DNA of 35,325 nucleotides from Melioribacteraceae bacterium (GCA_021739765.1 JAIPBD010000031.1:1-35325), one strand, 5' to 3'; counted from the first letter of the stretch, positions 1 to 8,751 are shown. Notes: generated from the letters alone by a model not told the origin. Made by a program: numbers and translations.

Positions 1-1
1 G

Positions 2-106
2 TTGGAAAACTTAAAAACATTGGCAAAAGACGAAAATAAAAGTTACTATTATGCAAAGACATTGGATCCAAAGTGAAATTTGATTACAGAACACCCTGAA
101 AGTTAG
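2..106 (+). pseudogene. Unidentified 3' gene remnant at window edge
   Basis: An open frame enters from the left edge and reads LENLKTLAKDENKSYYYAKT-LDPK before a TGA at 74-76. If that TGA is read as Trp, the frame continues as WNLITEHPES to a TAG at 104-106. The composition looks protein-like, but no family is recognised. It could be the true C-terminus of a gene outside the window, ending at 76, or part of the decayed stretch that continues to about 340. Confidence 0.25.
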
Positions 107-118
107 GTAATCCCATAA

Positions 119-340
119 ATGACTATTATAGATATATTACATTTTGATAAAATCAATTTAAATAAGGTTGAAATCCTTGTTAAATGAGCTGAAGAAGAAG
201 GCTGCGACCCACGTCCGCACGATGCATATATTTTTGAGTGCGAGAGAAAGTATTACAACAAACCGCCAAAAGTTATTTTTAGATGAATTCCTGGCAAATG
301 CACTAATTTTATATTAACCCAAATTTATTGCTTGATATAA
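119..340 (+). pseudogene. Decayed GNAT N-acetyltransferase fragment
   Basis: From the ATG at 119 the frame reads 22 codons, meets TGA (185-187), continues for 32 codons to a second TGA (284-286), and ends at TAA (338-340). Reading across the first TGA gives LVK-x-AEEEGCDPRPHDAYIF. This matches the N-terminal motif of a GNAT acetyltransferase group, roughly [LI]-x-x-W-A-x-x-E-G-W-N-P-G-x-H-D-A-x-x-F, and the first TGA falls exactly on the conserved Trp. Similarity fades after the second block, and the acetyl-CoA-binding half is absent. I read this as a truncated gene with nonsense changes, not as a different genetic code, because neighbouring genes use TGG for Trp and TGA as stop. The family call rests on remembered motif similarity only. 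Confidence 0.5.
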
Positions 341-387
341 ACCAATTGGTTAAATAACAATTATTATTAAACTTTTGAGTATGATAA

Positions 388-3231
388 ATGAATGAATTTC
401 AAAACGTTTATTTGAAAACAAAAGTAAGTATAAACCAAAGACTTTTTCTAATATTTTTATTTTGTTTTGTGGGGATTTCCATTCATTCACAAGAAAGCGA
501 AATTCCCCGGCTCTCCGTTTCAGATATGAATATTTATGGAAGAATTAATTTCCAAAAAGTTAGTGGTTGGAAAATTTCCGGTTATAAACCGGAAATCATA
601 AAAGACACTGTTAATTTACTTCATGGGATTCCAATAACTTCATTAAGTACCATCGATATAAAAAAAGTTACTGAATGGAGGCATTATGCCTGGTTCGAAT
701 TAGTCTTTAATTCAGATTCCAGTTTGGCTGAGGCAGACTGGATGGTTCTTAGCCGAAGCGTCGGCGCGGTTAATATTTGGCTTAATGGTAAAGAAATCTT
801 ATCTGACGGAACGCCATCGGAATTGCCGGAAAATGAAGTATTAGGAAGAATGACCAATCCGCACAGAGCCATTGCCAGAATTCGGGAAGGAACAAATTAT
901 CTCTTAGTTGAATTCTCCAATCACACACTCCCAAAGGAATTAGATATTTTTTCATCGAACGTACGAAGCAACCTTAATATTTATCTCAGACCATATGTTG
1001 AAGCAAGCGTAAGAAGAATAAGAGGTTTTATTTACGGTGGGACTTTATTGCTGTTGACTCTTTTGTTAATTACTCATTTATTTTTAGCATTTAAAACAAG
1101 GGCAAAGTTTCATGTCTATGTTGTACTTACTACTTTGTTTATGCTTGTACATGCGTCAGCGACTATGAGTGATACAATAATTAATTGGTCTTATTCTTTT
1201 TATCCGGTACATGAAGTAAGTACTGCTGTTGCATATACGATAGCGGCATTTTTCTTTTTACTTGCTATCCGAGAATTTTTGAACCTTAAAATTCCATTTT
1301 TACTTTTCTTATCTAGTCTGACTATTCTTGTTTCTTCGGGAATCTATGCGATTTTTTATAATCGTGATTTGTTGAATATTATTCATCCCATCTCAGCCGC
1401 AGCAATATTAATTTATGGTGCATATTCTATTTATGAAGCACGCAATACTTCCCCTAAAAACGAAATGAGAATATTGGCAATTGGACTTGCCGTTGCTATG
1501 ATCGGCGCCTTACTGTATGTTGGAGTCTACCTAATTTTTGAACAGCAAAATCTTGGATTATTTTATTTTGCAATATTATGTGCTTATACCGGTATTCCAA
1601 CTTCCCTGACTTTTACTGTTGCAGCCAGTTACGCGAACTTGTTTAAGGATTTGGAGAAAAAAGTTGATGAGCGGACGTCCGAATTAGCAGAGGCAAATAA
1701 ATTTAAGACTCTGTTTTTTACAAATATCGCTCATGAATTTAGGACCCCTCTAACCATCAGCAAAGGGCTTATTAAACAGCTTTCTGATCCAATGGGAAGT
1801 GACAAATGTAAGGATGAACTCGAAAAGATTTCTGTTGTAGATAGAAACATAACACGGCTTGAAGGGCTGATAAATCAAATCATCGATTTAACAAAGGCTG
1901 ATGAGCACAAACTGACAACTAATCCCGACTGGTACAATGCCGAGGAGCTTGTGCTACATTCTGTAAGTTCATTAAAAGAACTTGCGAAATCGAAATATCA
2001 AAAATATCAATTTAACTCCTTGGTGCATAATCTTATATTATTTGTCGATAGATTAAAGATTGAAACAATATTCAATAATTTAATATCTAATGCGATAAAG
2101 TATACACCTAACGGCGGAGAGATTAATATTGCGACTTATCTCAGTCAGGAATCGAATATTTTTTCATTTAAAGTTGAAGACACGGGAAACGGAATTCCCA
2201 ATGGAGAAGAAGATTCTATATTTACACGGTTTCACCGACTTCATAACGGACATGATTATGAGGAAGGTATGGGCATAGGTCTTGAAGTGAGCCGTACATA
2301 TGCAAGGCTTCTTGGAGGAGATGTTATTGTTGAAAAAGCCCGGAAAACCGGAGCATGTTTTATTTTCAATTTACCGCTCTTTCCTACAAACTCAAGATTC
2401 GAAGAGGTTGAACTCACGCGAGCAGTTGTCACTAATCTAAGTGTCAATAATAAATCGATCGATGAACCGATTCAAACGGATTCATCCGGGAAAAGTTATT
2501 CAATTCTTTTGGTTGAAGACAACAAAGACATGGCGAGGTATATAAGTAGTATTTTATCTTCTATTGGTCGAATTCAACATACATTCAATGGTTTTGAAGC
2601 AATTGAAAAATTAAAGGAGTTTAAACCCGACATTATTATAACTGACCTAATGATGCCTCAAATGGATGGGGCTGCATTTGTCAAATATCTAGCTGAAAAC
2701 GAAGAATTTCTGAAGCTGCCTGTAATTGTACTTACGGCAACAGCGCTTGAAGACAACAAACTGCATTTGCTGCGAATAGGAGTAGTAGATTATATAACCA
2801 AACCATTTAACGCGGAAAGCCTTTTGTTGAAGATAAGGAATTTGCTTTATTATTATGAGAAAAGAAAAACAATGGAATTGGTAATCAAAGAAGATACTTC
2901 CATAATAATTGAAAATGTCGCCGACAAGGCGGCACAATTTGTAATCAAAAACTTGGGGAATTATAATGTATCTGTCGAAAGTCTTGCGGACTATTTTGAA
3001 ATAAGCCGCAGATCATTTTACAGACTCTTAGCTACAGAAACAGGTATGACTCCGGCTGAATTTATTCGCGAAATAAGGCTGACCAAGGCACGCGATTTAA
3101 TAACACGGAATTCAAAATTGAAACTTAATGAGCTGGCAAATTTAGTTGGATACAAATCCGTGGCAAATTTCACAAAACTGTATGAAAAAAGATTTGGAAT
3201 TCATCCGGGAAAAGAAGGCGTGTTAAATTAA
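388..3231 (+). CDS. Hybrid two-component sensor kinase/response regulator with AraC output domain
   Basis: This 947-residue, one-protein phosphorelay would sense an envelope signal and act as a transcription factor. A hydrophobic segment (about residues 18-36) is followed by a jelly-roll-like extracellular domain (about 50-190). A block of about seven membrane helices (about 210-420) matches the 7TMR-DISM layout. The HisKA box is NIAHEFRTPL with His449. The HATPase has the N box NNLISNAIKYTPNGG (about 563-577), then DTGNGIP and GMGIGLEVSR. A receiver domain starts at SILLVEDNKDM, with phospho-acceptor Asp753 in DLMMPQMDG and a later KPF lysine. The C-terminus (about 845-945) is a double helix-turn-helix AraC domain (ISRRSFYRLL, LANLVGYKSVANFTKLY). 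All catalytic residues are present. An ATG at 381 hits a stop at once, so 388 is used although its ribosome site is weak. It probably controls itself or the T9SS gene downstream. Confidence 0.95.
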   Translation: MNEFQNVYLKTKVSINQRLFLIFLFCFVGISIHSQESEIPRLSVSDMNIYGRINFQKVSGWKISGYKPEIIKDTVNLLHGIPITSLSTIDIKKVTEWRHYAWFELVFNSDSSLAEADWMVLSRSVGAVNIWLNGKEILSDGTPSELPENEVLGRMTNPHRAIARIREGTNYLLVEFSNHTLPKELDIFSSNVRSNLNIYLRPYVEASVRRIRGFIYGGTLLLLTLLLITHLFLAFKTRAKFHVYVVLTTLFMLVHASATMSDTIINWSYSFYPVHEVSTAVAYTIAAFFFLLAIREFLNLKIPFLLFLSSLTILVSSGIYAIFYNRDLLNIIHPISAAAILIYGAYSIYEARNTSPKNEMRILAIGLAVAMIGALLYVGVYLIFEQQNLGLFYFAILCAYTGIPTSLTFTVAASYANLFKDLEKKVDERTSELAEANKFKTLFFTNIAHEFRTPLTISKGLIKQLSDPMGSDKCKDELEKISVVDRNITRLEGLINQIIDLTKADEHKLTTNPDWYNAEELVLHSVSSLKELAKSKYQKYQFNSLVHNLILFVDRLKIETIFNNLISNAIKYTPNGGEINIATYLSQESNIFSFKVEDTGNGIPNGEEDSIFTRFHRLHNGHDYEEGMGIGLEVSRTYARLLGGDVIVEKARKTGACFIFNLPLFPTNSRFEEVELTRAVVTNLSVNNKSIDEPIQTDSSGKSYSILLVEDNKDMARYISSILSSIGRIQHTFNGFEAIEKLKEFKPDIIITDLMMPQMDGAAFVKYLAENEEFLKLPVIVLTATALEDNKLHLLRIGVVDYITKPFNAESLLLKIRNLLYYYEKRKTMELVIKEDTSIIIENVADKAAQFVIKNLGNYNVSVESLADYFEISRRSFYRLLATETGMTPAEFIREIRLTKARDLITRNSKLKLNELANLVGYKSVANFTKLYEKRFGIHPGKEGVLN

Positions 3232-3287
3232 GCTGTGTTCTAAATCAATCTAATACCAAAAATAGACAAAATTGCACTGATTTTATG

Positions 3288-3325
3288 TTTTGGCACATTT
3301 TTGGAAAATTTTGGCATGTTTTTGC
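3288..3325 (+). promoter_or_regulatory. 21-bp-spaced direct repeat, candidate AraC-type binding site
   Basis: Two 17-bp copies, TTTTGGCACATTTTTGG (3288-3304) and TTTTGGCATGTTTTTGC (3309-3325), agree at 14 of 17 positions and start 21 bp apart, about two helical turns. They lie between the AraC-domain hybrid kinase and the T9SS gene at 3464, about 140 bp before its start. AraC proteins commonly bind such tandem, same-face repeats. That the upstream regulator binds here is inference. Confidence 0.4.
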
Positions 3326-3463
3326 ACATCCGGAAATGTAATTTCAATTCAAACTTAAATTCATCTCCAAATTTAAAAATTGGATTAATCTATAAAAATT
3401 CCCCAACCAATTAATTGTATTTACAGAATTAAAAACAATTATCTCATTAAGGAGGACTTCAAT

Positions 3464-5431
3464 ATGTCAGCGATCTCTAAAGTGAAAAAAATATATATAA
3501 CTATCCTAATTTTATTGTTCTGCTCGACTATTTCATACTCATCGGCGAATACAGGGGGGGGCGGACCTCCAGGTGGTGAAAAAAAGAATTTTGTTAAAAC
3601 CGCATTTATGATACCTCCCGGGATGGATGATCCGCGTTTGCTGAATCTACAAATACAAACGGAGGATGTATCCGGAGCCTCATTTCAAAACGCGTTTAAA
3701 ATTGGCGGTACAAAAACAACCCAAATTGGAAATATGGCTTTGGACAACGAAGGAAATATGTATGTAACCGGCGGGTTTACCGGAACAATCGAAATTGGAA
3801 ACACAACTCTCACAAGTTCGAAAGGTTACGATGTCTATACCGCCAAATACGATGCGGATCATAATTTGATTTGGATAAGAATGGCAAAAGGATCGGATAC
3901 CACAGTCGATGATTTTTCACTCGACGGCGGAACAGTTCTAGCAGTTGACGGAGAAGGAAATATTTATGTCGGAGGTTCGTTTGTGAAATCACTCTCGTTT
4001 GAGGATGCAAATGGGAATGTCGTAAAAGAATTAACCGATGGGCGAAATGATAATAATCTGAATTTCGAAATGTTTGTAGCAAAATATGATTCTGATGGAA
4101 ATTTACTTTGGGCTAAGGGAGGTAATAGTCAAAGTACCGGTGAATCGGATAATTTAGCAATGGGAAGAAATACTGTTAACGCTATCGTCCTTGACCCCGA
4201 TGATTATCCATATATTGCTGGAAGTTATTCCGGTTCGGACTTTTTAGGTACACAAGTCGGCATAGTTGGTAAAAGTGATTTCTTCCTTGCGTCCTTGGAT
4301 AAAAACGATTCGGATATATTCTGGGTTTCTACAATGGGTACGCCGGATGATGATTATGCTATTTCAGTTTCTGCCGATACACTTGGGTATCTTAATGTTC
4401 TTGGAGTAATTGGTAAGGGTGAAATGGAGCTTCCGGATACAACTGCAACCTGGAATAATGATACCGGCGAGGATGATACCTTTGTAATAAGTTATGATGT
4501 AAACGGGAAATGGTATTTTACAAGCTTTATCGGAGCCGGAGAAAAAATTCTAGGGAACAGTATTGCGACCGCGGAAAACGGAGATTTTTTTGTCACAGGC
4601 ACTTTTATTAATTCTGCCACATTTGCGGGATCTGATATTGAGATTCATGGGAACGGTTCCGAGTACGATAGTTATGTTGCCAAATATGACCTGAACGGAG
4701 ACGCAATATGGGCAAAGAAATTCGGTTATAACGAGGTTGAGGCTTGCAACATAGTAACAGATAAAAACGATGATGTTTATATTTTCGGTACTTTTGTAGA
4801 CAGCGTAATTTTTGCCGACGATACCGACCGCCCCTTCTTACTTACAACTACTTCGACAAGTGATCAGTTCGTCGCGAAATACGGTAACGATGGATCTTTT
4901 TTGTGGGCAAAACAAATTTCCGGAACCGGCGCTGAAAGTAAGGATCTTATTTATGATGAAAATAAAATCCCTTTCCGAAGCATACCAACAGATATAGTGT
5001 ATTCTCCAAACAATGAAGGAGAATTGTATTTAACAGGTGATTTCGATGGCTCAATAAATTTTGACAATGTTTCGTTGACTTCAATAAATCAAGCCCGCTA
5101 TGGATTTGTAGCAAAGCTGGATTTGAATAACACAACCGGCATTGAGGATGGCTCGATTTCAATTGCCGAAAAGTATGAACTCCTGCAGAATTATCCGAAT
5201 CCTTTTAATCCTAATACAACTATTAAATTCTCTATCCCGGAATCCGGGAACGTGAGTATTGATATTTACAACTCGGTCGGACAGAAAATCAAAACTCTTA
5301 TCAATTCAACTTACTCGGCAGGTTCTCATCAGGCAAGATGGAACGCAGAGAATGAGGCTACGGGAGTTTACGTTTATGTGATGAAATCGGGTAATGCGGT
5401 TGAGTCTAAAAAGATGCTGTTGCTAAAATAG
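3464..5431 (+). CDS. T9SS-exported beta-propeller (SBBP-type) protein
   Basis: This 655-residue secreted protein has a Sec signal peptide (about residues 1-28, basic start then YITILILLFCSTISYSS). The body (about 55-560) repeats a blade unit of about 50 residues, of the form GN-x-Y-V-x-G-x-F followed by AKYD-x-[DN]-G-x-x-[LI]-W-[AI]-[KR]. This is the usual pattern of SBBP/beta-propeller repeats. The last 85 residues are a type A sorting tail: QNYPNPFNPNTTIKFSIP, IYNSVGQKIKTL, and a KKMLLLK end. Such tails direct transport across the outer membrane by T9SS and are then removed. A perfect ribosome site, AAGGAGG, lies 7 bp before the ATG. Neighbours are a hybrid AraC kinase upstream and lnt 11 bp downstream. 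The substrate is unknown; surface attachment or adhesion is possible. Confidence 0.9.
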   Translation: MSAISKVKKIYITILILLFCSTISYSSANTGGGGPPGGEKKNFVKTAFMIPPGMDDPRLLNLQIQTEDVSGASFQNAFKIGGTKTTQIGNMALDNEGNMYVTGGFTGTIEIGNTTLTSSKGYDVYTAKYDADHNLIWIRMAKGSDTTVDDFSLDGGTVLAVDGEGNIYVGGSFVKSLSFEDANGNVVKELTDGRNDNNLNFEMFVAKYDSDGNLLWAKGGNSQSTGESDNLAMGRNTVNAIVLDPDDYPYIAGSYSGSDFLGTQVGIVGKSDFFLASLDKNDSDIFWVSTMGTPDDDYAISVSADTLGYLNVLGVIGKGEMELPDTTATWNNDTGEDDTFVISYDVNGKWYFTSFIGAGEKILGNSIATAENGDFFVTGTFINSATFAGSDIEIHGNGSEYDSYVAKYDLNGDAIWAKKFGYNEVEACNIVTDKNDDVYIFGTFVDSVIFADDTDRPFLLTTTSTSDQFVAKYGNDGSFLWAKQISGTGAESKDLIYDENKIPFRSIPTDIVYSPNNEGELYLTGDFDGSINFDNVSLTSINQARYGFVAKLDLNNTTGIEDGSISIAEKYELLQNYPNPFNPNTTIKFSIPESGNVSIDIYNSVGQKIKTLINSTYSAGSHQARWNAENEATGVYVYVMKSGNAVESKKMLLLK

Positions 5432-5442
5432 ACTTTGATGCA

Positions 5443-7101
5443 GTGAATAATTCAAAAAATAATTTATTGTTAAGCATTGCAAGTGGTTTATTGCTGGGGC
5501 TTTCCGTCAATCAGTTTGGGGAAGTCCCACTCTCTCCGTTGGTTTTGATTTGCTTGGTTCCATTGTTTTTCGCGATATCGGGAGAAACGGGATTCTTGAT
5601 TTACAGTATTAAAATCTATATGGTTTCCATCCTTTTTCTGCTTTTACTTCTTGCCTCGTTCACCACTCAGTCATTCTTTGGAGGAATGCTATTTATAGCA
5701 CTCAGTGCGGTTTTGTTTTCGGTGCCGTTCTATTTGATTTATTTCCTCAGAAAATATATTGGCTACCAGAAGGCACTTCTACTTTTGCCGTTAGTTTGGC
5801 CCGTCTTTGAGTGGTTTGTTTTAGAAAAAACTTTTGAATTGCCTCTCTTATCGTTAGCCAGCAGACTGGCGGTTTTTCCTTCGCTAGTTCAATATGTTGA
5901 TATAACCGGATATACAGGAATATCAATGTGGGTGTTAATTTTAAATGTAGCTCTGTATTTAACGCTCGACAAATGGTTCAAATTAAGAAGCTTGGATAAC
6001 CCCGAGAAAAAGAAGAAAGAAAAAATCGTCTTAATCAGAAGATTATCTTTAGTTGTATTGGCATGTTTTCTACTACCTTTGATTTATTATTCTTATGTGA
6101 AAAATACAATTCCCGATCAGTTTAAGAAGACCATTCGCGTCAGTGTTATTCAATCAAACTTTGCGTTAGAAGAAGATACTGCCGACTCCGTTTTTACAGA
6201 GTTTGTTAAAAGCCAGATCACACTTACCGATTCGATTGTACAAAAAGACTCAACAGATTTAATTGTTTGGCCGGAGGGCGGAATACCCTACGCATTTAAA
6301 GAACACAGGGATAATTATGAATATTTTTTCTCAAAAGTTTTAATTTGGCAGAAACCGATGTTGAGCGGAACATTCGATAAAAAGTACTTTAAAAATTCAT
6401 CTTCTATACCCGCTTTGCAGCGTTACTTAAATCGTGATTATGAAATTTATAACTCTGCCGTTTTAATAACACAGCAATTAGCCTATGCTTCTTTGGTACA
6501 AGGAAGAGATATAAGTTCACTCAAATTATATCGAAAAAGAAATCTGATGCAGTTCACTGAACATGTTCCATTGTCGGAGACATTTCCGTTTCTTTCAAAT
6601 TTTTCGATAATCTTTGGCGGTAATTCCAATTTTAGTCCTGGAACAGGCTCGGCTTATTTGCATTTTGCGGATAAAGATCAAGATGTTATTAATGTAAGTC
6701 CAATTATCTGCTGGGACGTATTGTTCGGAAGTTCTACTACTCATTTATCGGACGAAAATGATTTTATTGCAGCTTTAACAAACGAAAGCAGATTAGGAAA
6801 TATTTTTACCGCTGCAACACACGGTATGGAAAGCTTTACTCAATTACGCAGTATTGAATCACGCAGGTCGATTGTAAAAGCCGCAACGACAGGCTTTAGT
6901 ATTTATACCGATCCTTTCGGACGCATCTATAGGCGATTGGCTTTATTCAATCGCGGCGCTGTTACTGATAAAGTTATTCTGTCAAATGCTGTTTCATTCT
7001 ACAGCCAATATCCGAATGCATTCCCAATTCTTTGCCTTATTATACTGATTGTTTATTATTTAAAACATTTTTTCTTCACAAAAAGAGATACAGTTCAATA
7101 A
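5443..7101 (+). CDS. lnt: Apolipoprotein N-acyltransferase
   Basis: Lnt adds the third acyl chain to the N-terminal Cys of lipoproteins in the inner membrane. About six hydrophobic segments cover residues 8-205, followed by a C-N hydrolase (nitrilase-like) domain of about 220-520 and a last membrane helix near 525-545. The catalytic triad is visible: Glu278 in VWPEGG, Lys365 in YRKRNLMQFTEHVP and Cys423 in PIICWD. The family's closing motif also appears, as TNESRLGN followed by RSIESRRSIVKAATTGFS and DPFGR. Two local changes are unusual. The common V-P-F-G-E loop reads M-Q-F-T-E, and the residue after the catalytic Cys is Trp rather than Tyr. The start is GTG at 5443, because an ATG at 5438 stops after one codon. 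It is probably co-transcribed with the T9SS gene 11 bp upstream. Its 552 residues are somewhat longer than the E. coli protein. Confidence 0.88.
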   Translation: MNNSKNNLLLSIASGLLLGLSVNQFGEVPLSPLVLICLVPLFFAISGETGFLIYSIKIYMVSILFLLLLLASFTTQSFFGGMLFIALSAVLFSVPFYLIYFLRKYIGYQKALLLLPLVWPVFEWFVLEKTFELPLLSLASRLAVFPSLVQYVDITGYTGISMWVLILNVALYLTLDKWFKLRSLDNPEKKKKEKIVLIRRLSLVVLACFLLPLIYYSYVKNTIPDQFKKTIRVSVIQSNFALEEDTADSVFTEFVKSQITLTDSIVQKDSTDLIVWPEGGIPYAFKEHRDNYEYFFSKVLIWQKPMLSGTFDKKYFKNSSSIPALQRYLNRDYEIYNSAVLITQQLAYASLVQGRDISSLKLYRKRNLMQFTEHVPLSETFPFLSNFSIIFGGNSNFSPGTGSAYLHFADKDQDVINVSPIICWDVLFGSSTTHLSDENDFIAALTNESRLGNIFTAATHGMESFTQLRSIESRRSIVKAATTGFSIYTDPFGRIYRRLALFNRGAVTDKVILSNAVSFYSQYPNAFPILCLIILIVYYLKHFFFTKRDTVQ

Positions 7102-7216
7102 TATTAGGTATGAAAAATATTTTCGTCGGCAAGCGAATCGTATTCTAAAAATATTGAGTCTGTGCAATTTGTTTGAACTATCACGAACGATTCCACTTCT
7201 AAAATTTACAACTTAA

Positions 7217-7735
7217 TCCAAATCATTCTTCAGCAGCAATATTGAGAATAAAATATATTTTGGCTCACCAGATCAAAATTTTGATAAAGAAATTTCGTTT
7301 GGCTCAATATCGCCCTCACGAAATCTTGAAATTGCGGATATTGACAATGATGGATTTCTAGATGTTGTAGTAGGAAATTTAGAATCAAAGAACAGCATTT
7401 ATTTTGGTAACAAAAATTCTCTTCTTCTGATGCTGCAGAGTGATTTCTAAAAATTTCCATAGCAAATACTCCCAATTAGTTAGGAGTAAATAAAAGAAAT
7501 GTTTTTTAGAAAAGAGGATATTTAAATAATACTTTTTTAGAGGTAGTATTGAGTATGTTAGTTTGAAGGTTTATGATGTGCTTGGGAATGAAGGGGCGGT
7601 ATTAGTAAATGGAGTTAAAGAAGCCGGAAATGATGAGGTAAATTTTGATGCTGCTTCCCTATCGAGCGGAATTTATTTTTATTCGATAAATGCAGAGTAT
7701 TTTTATCAAGTGAGAAAATGATGCTGGTGAAGTAA
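7217..7735 (+). pseudogene. Decayed FG-GAP/VCBS-repeat T9SS protein
   Basis: Two pieces of one former secreted gene fill most of the 700-bp gap after lnt. Piece one (7217-7450) reads SSNIENKIYFG, then NLEIADIDNDGFLDVVVGN and SIYFGNK. This is the calcium-loop DxDxDGxxD and flanks of an FG-GAP/VCBS repeat. Piece two (7530-7721) reads VSLKVYDVLGNEGAVLVNG, then VNFDAASLSSGIYFYS and YQVRK, which is the core of a type A T9SS tail. It meets TGA at 7719. Shifting one base, as if one A were lost from the A run at 7715-7718, gives MMLVK and TAA at 7733-7735, the normal tail ending. The start, signal peptide, most repeats and the NPFNP motif are gone. No other gene is seen between 7102 and 7798. Confidence 0.75.
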
Positions 7736-7798
7736 ATTTATGGGAGCTTCGGCCCCCTTTTCAATTTCAATATCTTCTTGACATATTTATAAGCACAT

Positions 7799-8230
7799 TC
7801 AACCTATAAGCAATTGCACCATTTCACGGTAATTATTTTGAACTCCCTCTGTTACTTTTGCCTTGTCCTGATTAAAACCTGCTTCGGCAATTGAATACAT
7901 ATTCACATTTTGTTTCCTCAAATTTTTATCGCTCCATAAAATGATTTCTGTAATTACAGGAGCTAACTCTATTCCTTTTTCAGTTAGTAAGTAAACGTTT
8001 TCCTTTCGGTTATCGGGTAATTTTCGCTTGGTCACCAATTCGTTTTCCTCTAACCACTTTAATCTTGAAGACAAAATGCCCGGAGCAATTCCCTCTGGAG
8101 AAACAGAAAATTCCTTAAATGTTTTCTTGCCTTGAACTAACATATCTCTAATTATTAGAAGCGACCATTTGTCCCCTACTATATCTAAAGTAGAAGCAAC
8201 TGGACAAGCAGACCTAAAATTATTTTTCAT
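7799..8230 (-). CDS. HxlR-family winged-helix transcriptional regulator
   Basis: This 143-residue protein is typical of HxlR/MarR-like regulators. It has the N-terminal signature CPVASTLDIVGDKWSLLIIRD (Cys9), a recognition helix region (EGIAPGILSSRLKWLEENELV) and a wing (DNRKENVYLLTEKG). In HxlR members such as HypR and YodB an N-terminal Cys at this place senses electrophiles or oxidants, so Cys9 is a candidate sensor, by inference. The gene is divergent from a four-gene operon starting at 8309. The 78-bp shared spacer holds two inverted repeats on the operon's promoter, so this is probably a repressor or switch for that operon and for itself. Residues 115-143 carry a short C-terminal extension of no known role. 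Confidence 0.92.
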   Translation of the reverse strand: MKNNFRSACPVASTLDIVGDKWSLLIIRDMLVQGKKTFKEFSVSPEGIAPGILSSRLKWLEENELVTKRKLPDNRKENVYLLTEKGIELAPVITEIILWSDKNLRKQNVNMYSIAEAGFNQDKAKVTEGVQNNYREMVQLLIG

Positions 8231-8236
8231 TTTTTT

Positions 8237-8253
8237 ACTATTGTTTTGGTAGT
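8237..8253. promoter_or_regulatory. Operator 1 in hxlR spacer
   Basis: ACTATTGTTTTGGTAGT has 4-bp outer arms (ACTA/TAGT), resembling the ACTA...TAGT sites reported for HxlR-type regulators. It encloses the -33 TTTTG element of the rightward promoter and begins 7 bp upstream of the hxlR start codon. Confidence 0.5.
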
Positions 8254-8275
8254 AATATAAAAATTATTATTTTTG
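8244..8275 (+). promoter_or_regulatory. Bacteroidota-type promoter of the 8309 operon
   Basis: TTTTG (8244-8248), 19 bp, then TATTTTTG (8268-8275). This fits the primary-sigma consensus known for Bacteroidota (TTTG, about 19 bp, TAnnTTTG) exactly. Transcription would start near 8280, about 30 bp before the ATG at 8309. Confidence 0.6.
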
Positions 8276-8296
8276 CTACTGATTTAATAGCAAAAA
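8270..8296. promoter_or_regulatory. Operator 2 in hxlR spacer
   Basis: TTTTTGCTA (8270-8278) and TAGCAAAAA (8288-8296) form a perfect 9-bp inverted repeat with a 9-bp centre. A further TAGCAAAA follows directly at 8297-8304. The site covers the -7 element and the expected transcription start, so a bound regulator would block initiation. Confidence 0.55.
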
Positions 8297-8308
8297 TAGC
8301 AAAATAAA

Positions 8309-8749
8309 ATGAAACAGTCTGTAGTAATGGATAAAAAACAATCGAAAAATATACGAATTGGAATTTGGTCAAGTGTAATATCAGCAATTATGCTCATCGG
8401 TATAGGAATATTTTGGGTAGTTTACCCAAGTGCTACCGAAGGTTCTTTTTCAATTGCTCCCGATTCTCCAACAGCCATCACCTTTTCTAAGATAATCGCA
8501 ATTTTTAAAGCGGTAGGAGATATTCTCCCACCTGTTTTTATTCTGTTAGCAATCAAATTTCGTCAGTATCGTCTTGCAGGATACTTTCATTTGGTAACTT
8601 TTGTACTAATTATTCTTGTTGATATGCTTGTTTGGGGCTCCTTTGTTCCTAATGCAAGTGCCAAGGATGTATTAATGCATGTTCCTTTTGCAATTCCAAT
8701 GCTAATTGCGGCATATAATTTTCTAAAACCAGTCTCTAAAAATTTATAA
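8309..8749 (+). CDS. Four-helix membrane protein, first gene of HxlR-controlled operon
   Basis: This 146-residue protein has about four hydrophobic helices: residues 20-40 (SVISAIMLIGIGIFWVVY), about 62-82, 90-112 and 120-138. A short polar loop (about 42-58) separates the first two. No catalytic motif or named family is recognised. The ATG follows operator 2 directly, and there is no clear Shine-Dalgarno sequence, only an A-rich leader, which is common in Bacteroidota. It is 2 bp from the next gene, so the two are almost surely co-translated. An inner-membrane role alongside the other small membrane proteins of the operon is inferred. Confidence 0.8.
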   Translation: MKQSVVMDKKQSKNIRIGIWSSVISAIMLIGIGIFWVVYPSATEGSFSIAPDSPTAITFSKIIAIFKAVGDILPPVFILLAIKFRQYRLAGYFHLVTFVLIILVDMLVWGSFVPNASAKDVLMHVPFAIPMLIAAYNFLKPVSKNL

Positions 8750-8751
8750 TT

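Noticed and set aside
144-157. TTGATAAAATCAA as a second FNR box.
   Set aside because: The centre has 3 bases instead of 4, and it lies inside a decayed reading frame.
119-340. Genetic code with TGA as Trp for the whole window.
   Set aside because: Intact genes here use TGG for Trp and end at TGA (for example the stops at 15061 and 16069), so decay of the remnant is simpler.
3311-3326. TTGGCATGTTTTTGCA resembles a sigma-54 promoter.
   Set aside because: The GG-to-GC spacing is one base too short and the TGGCAC/TTGC match is partial. It is better explained as part of the 21-bp direct repeat.
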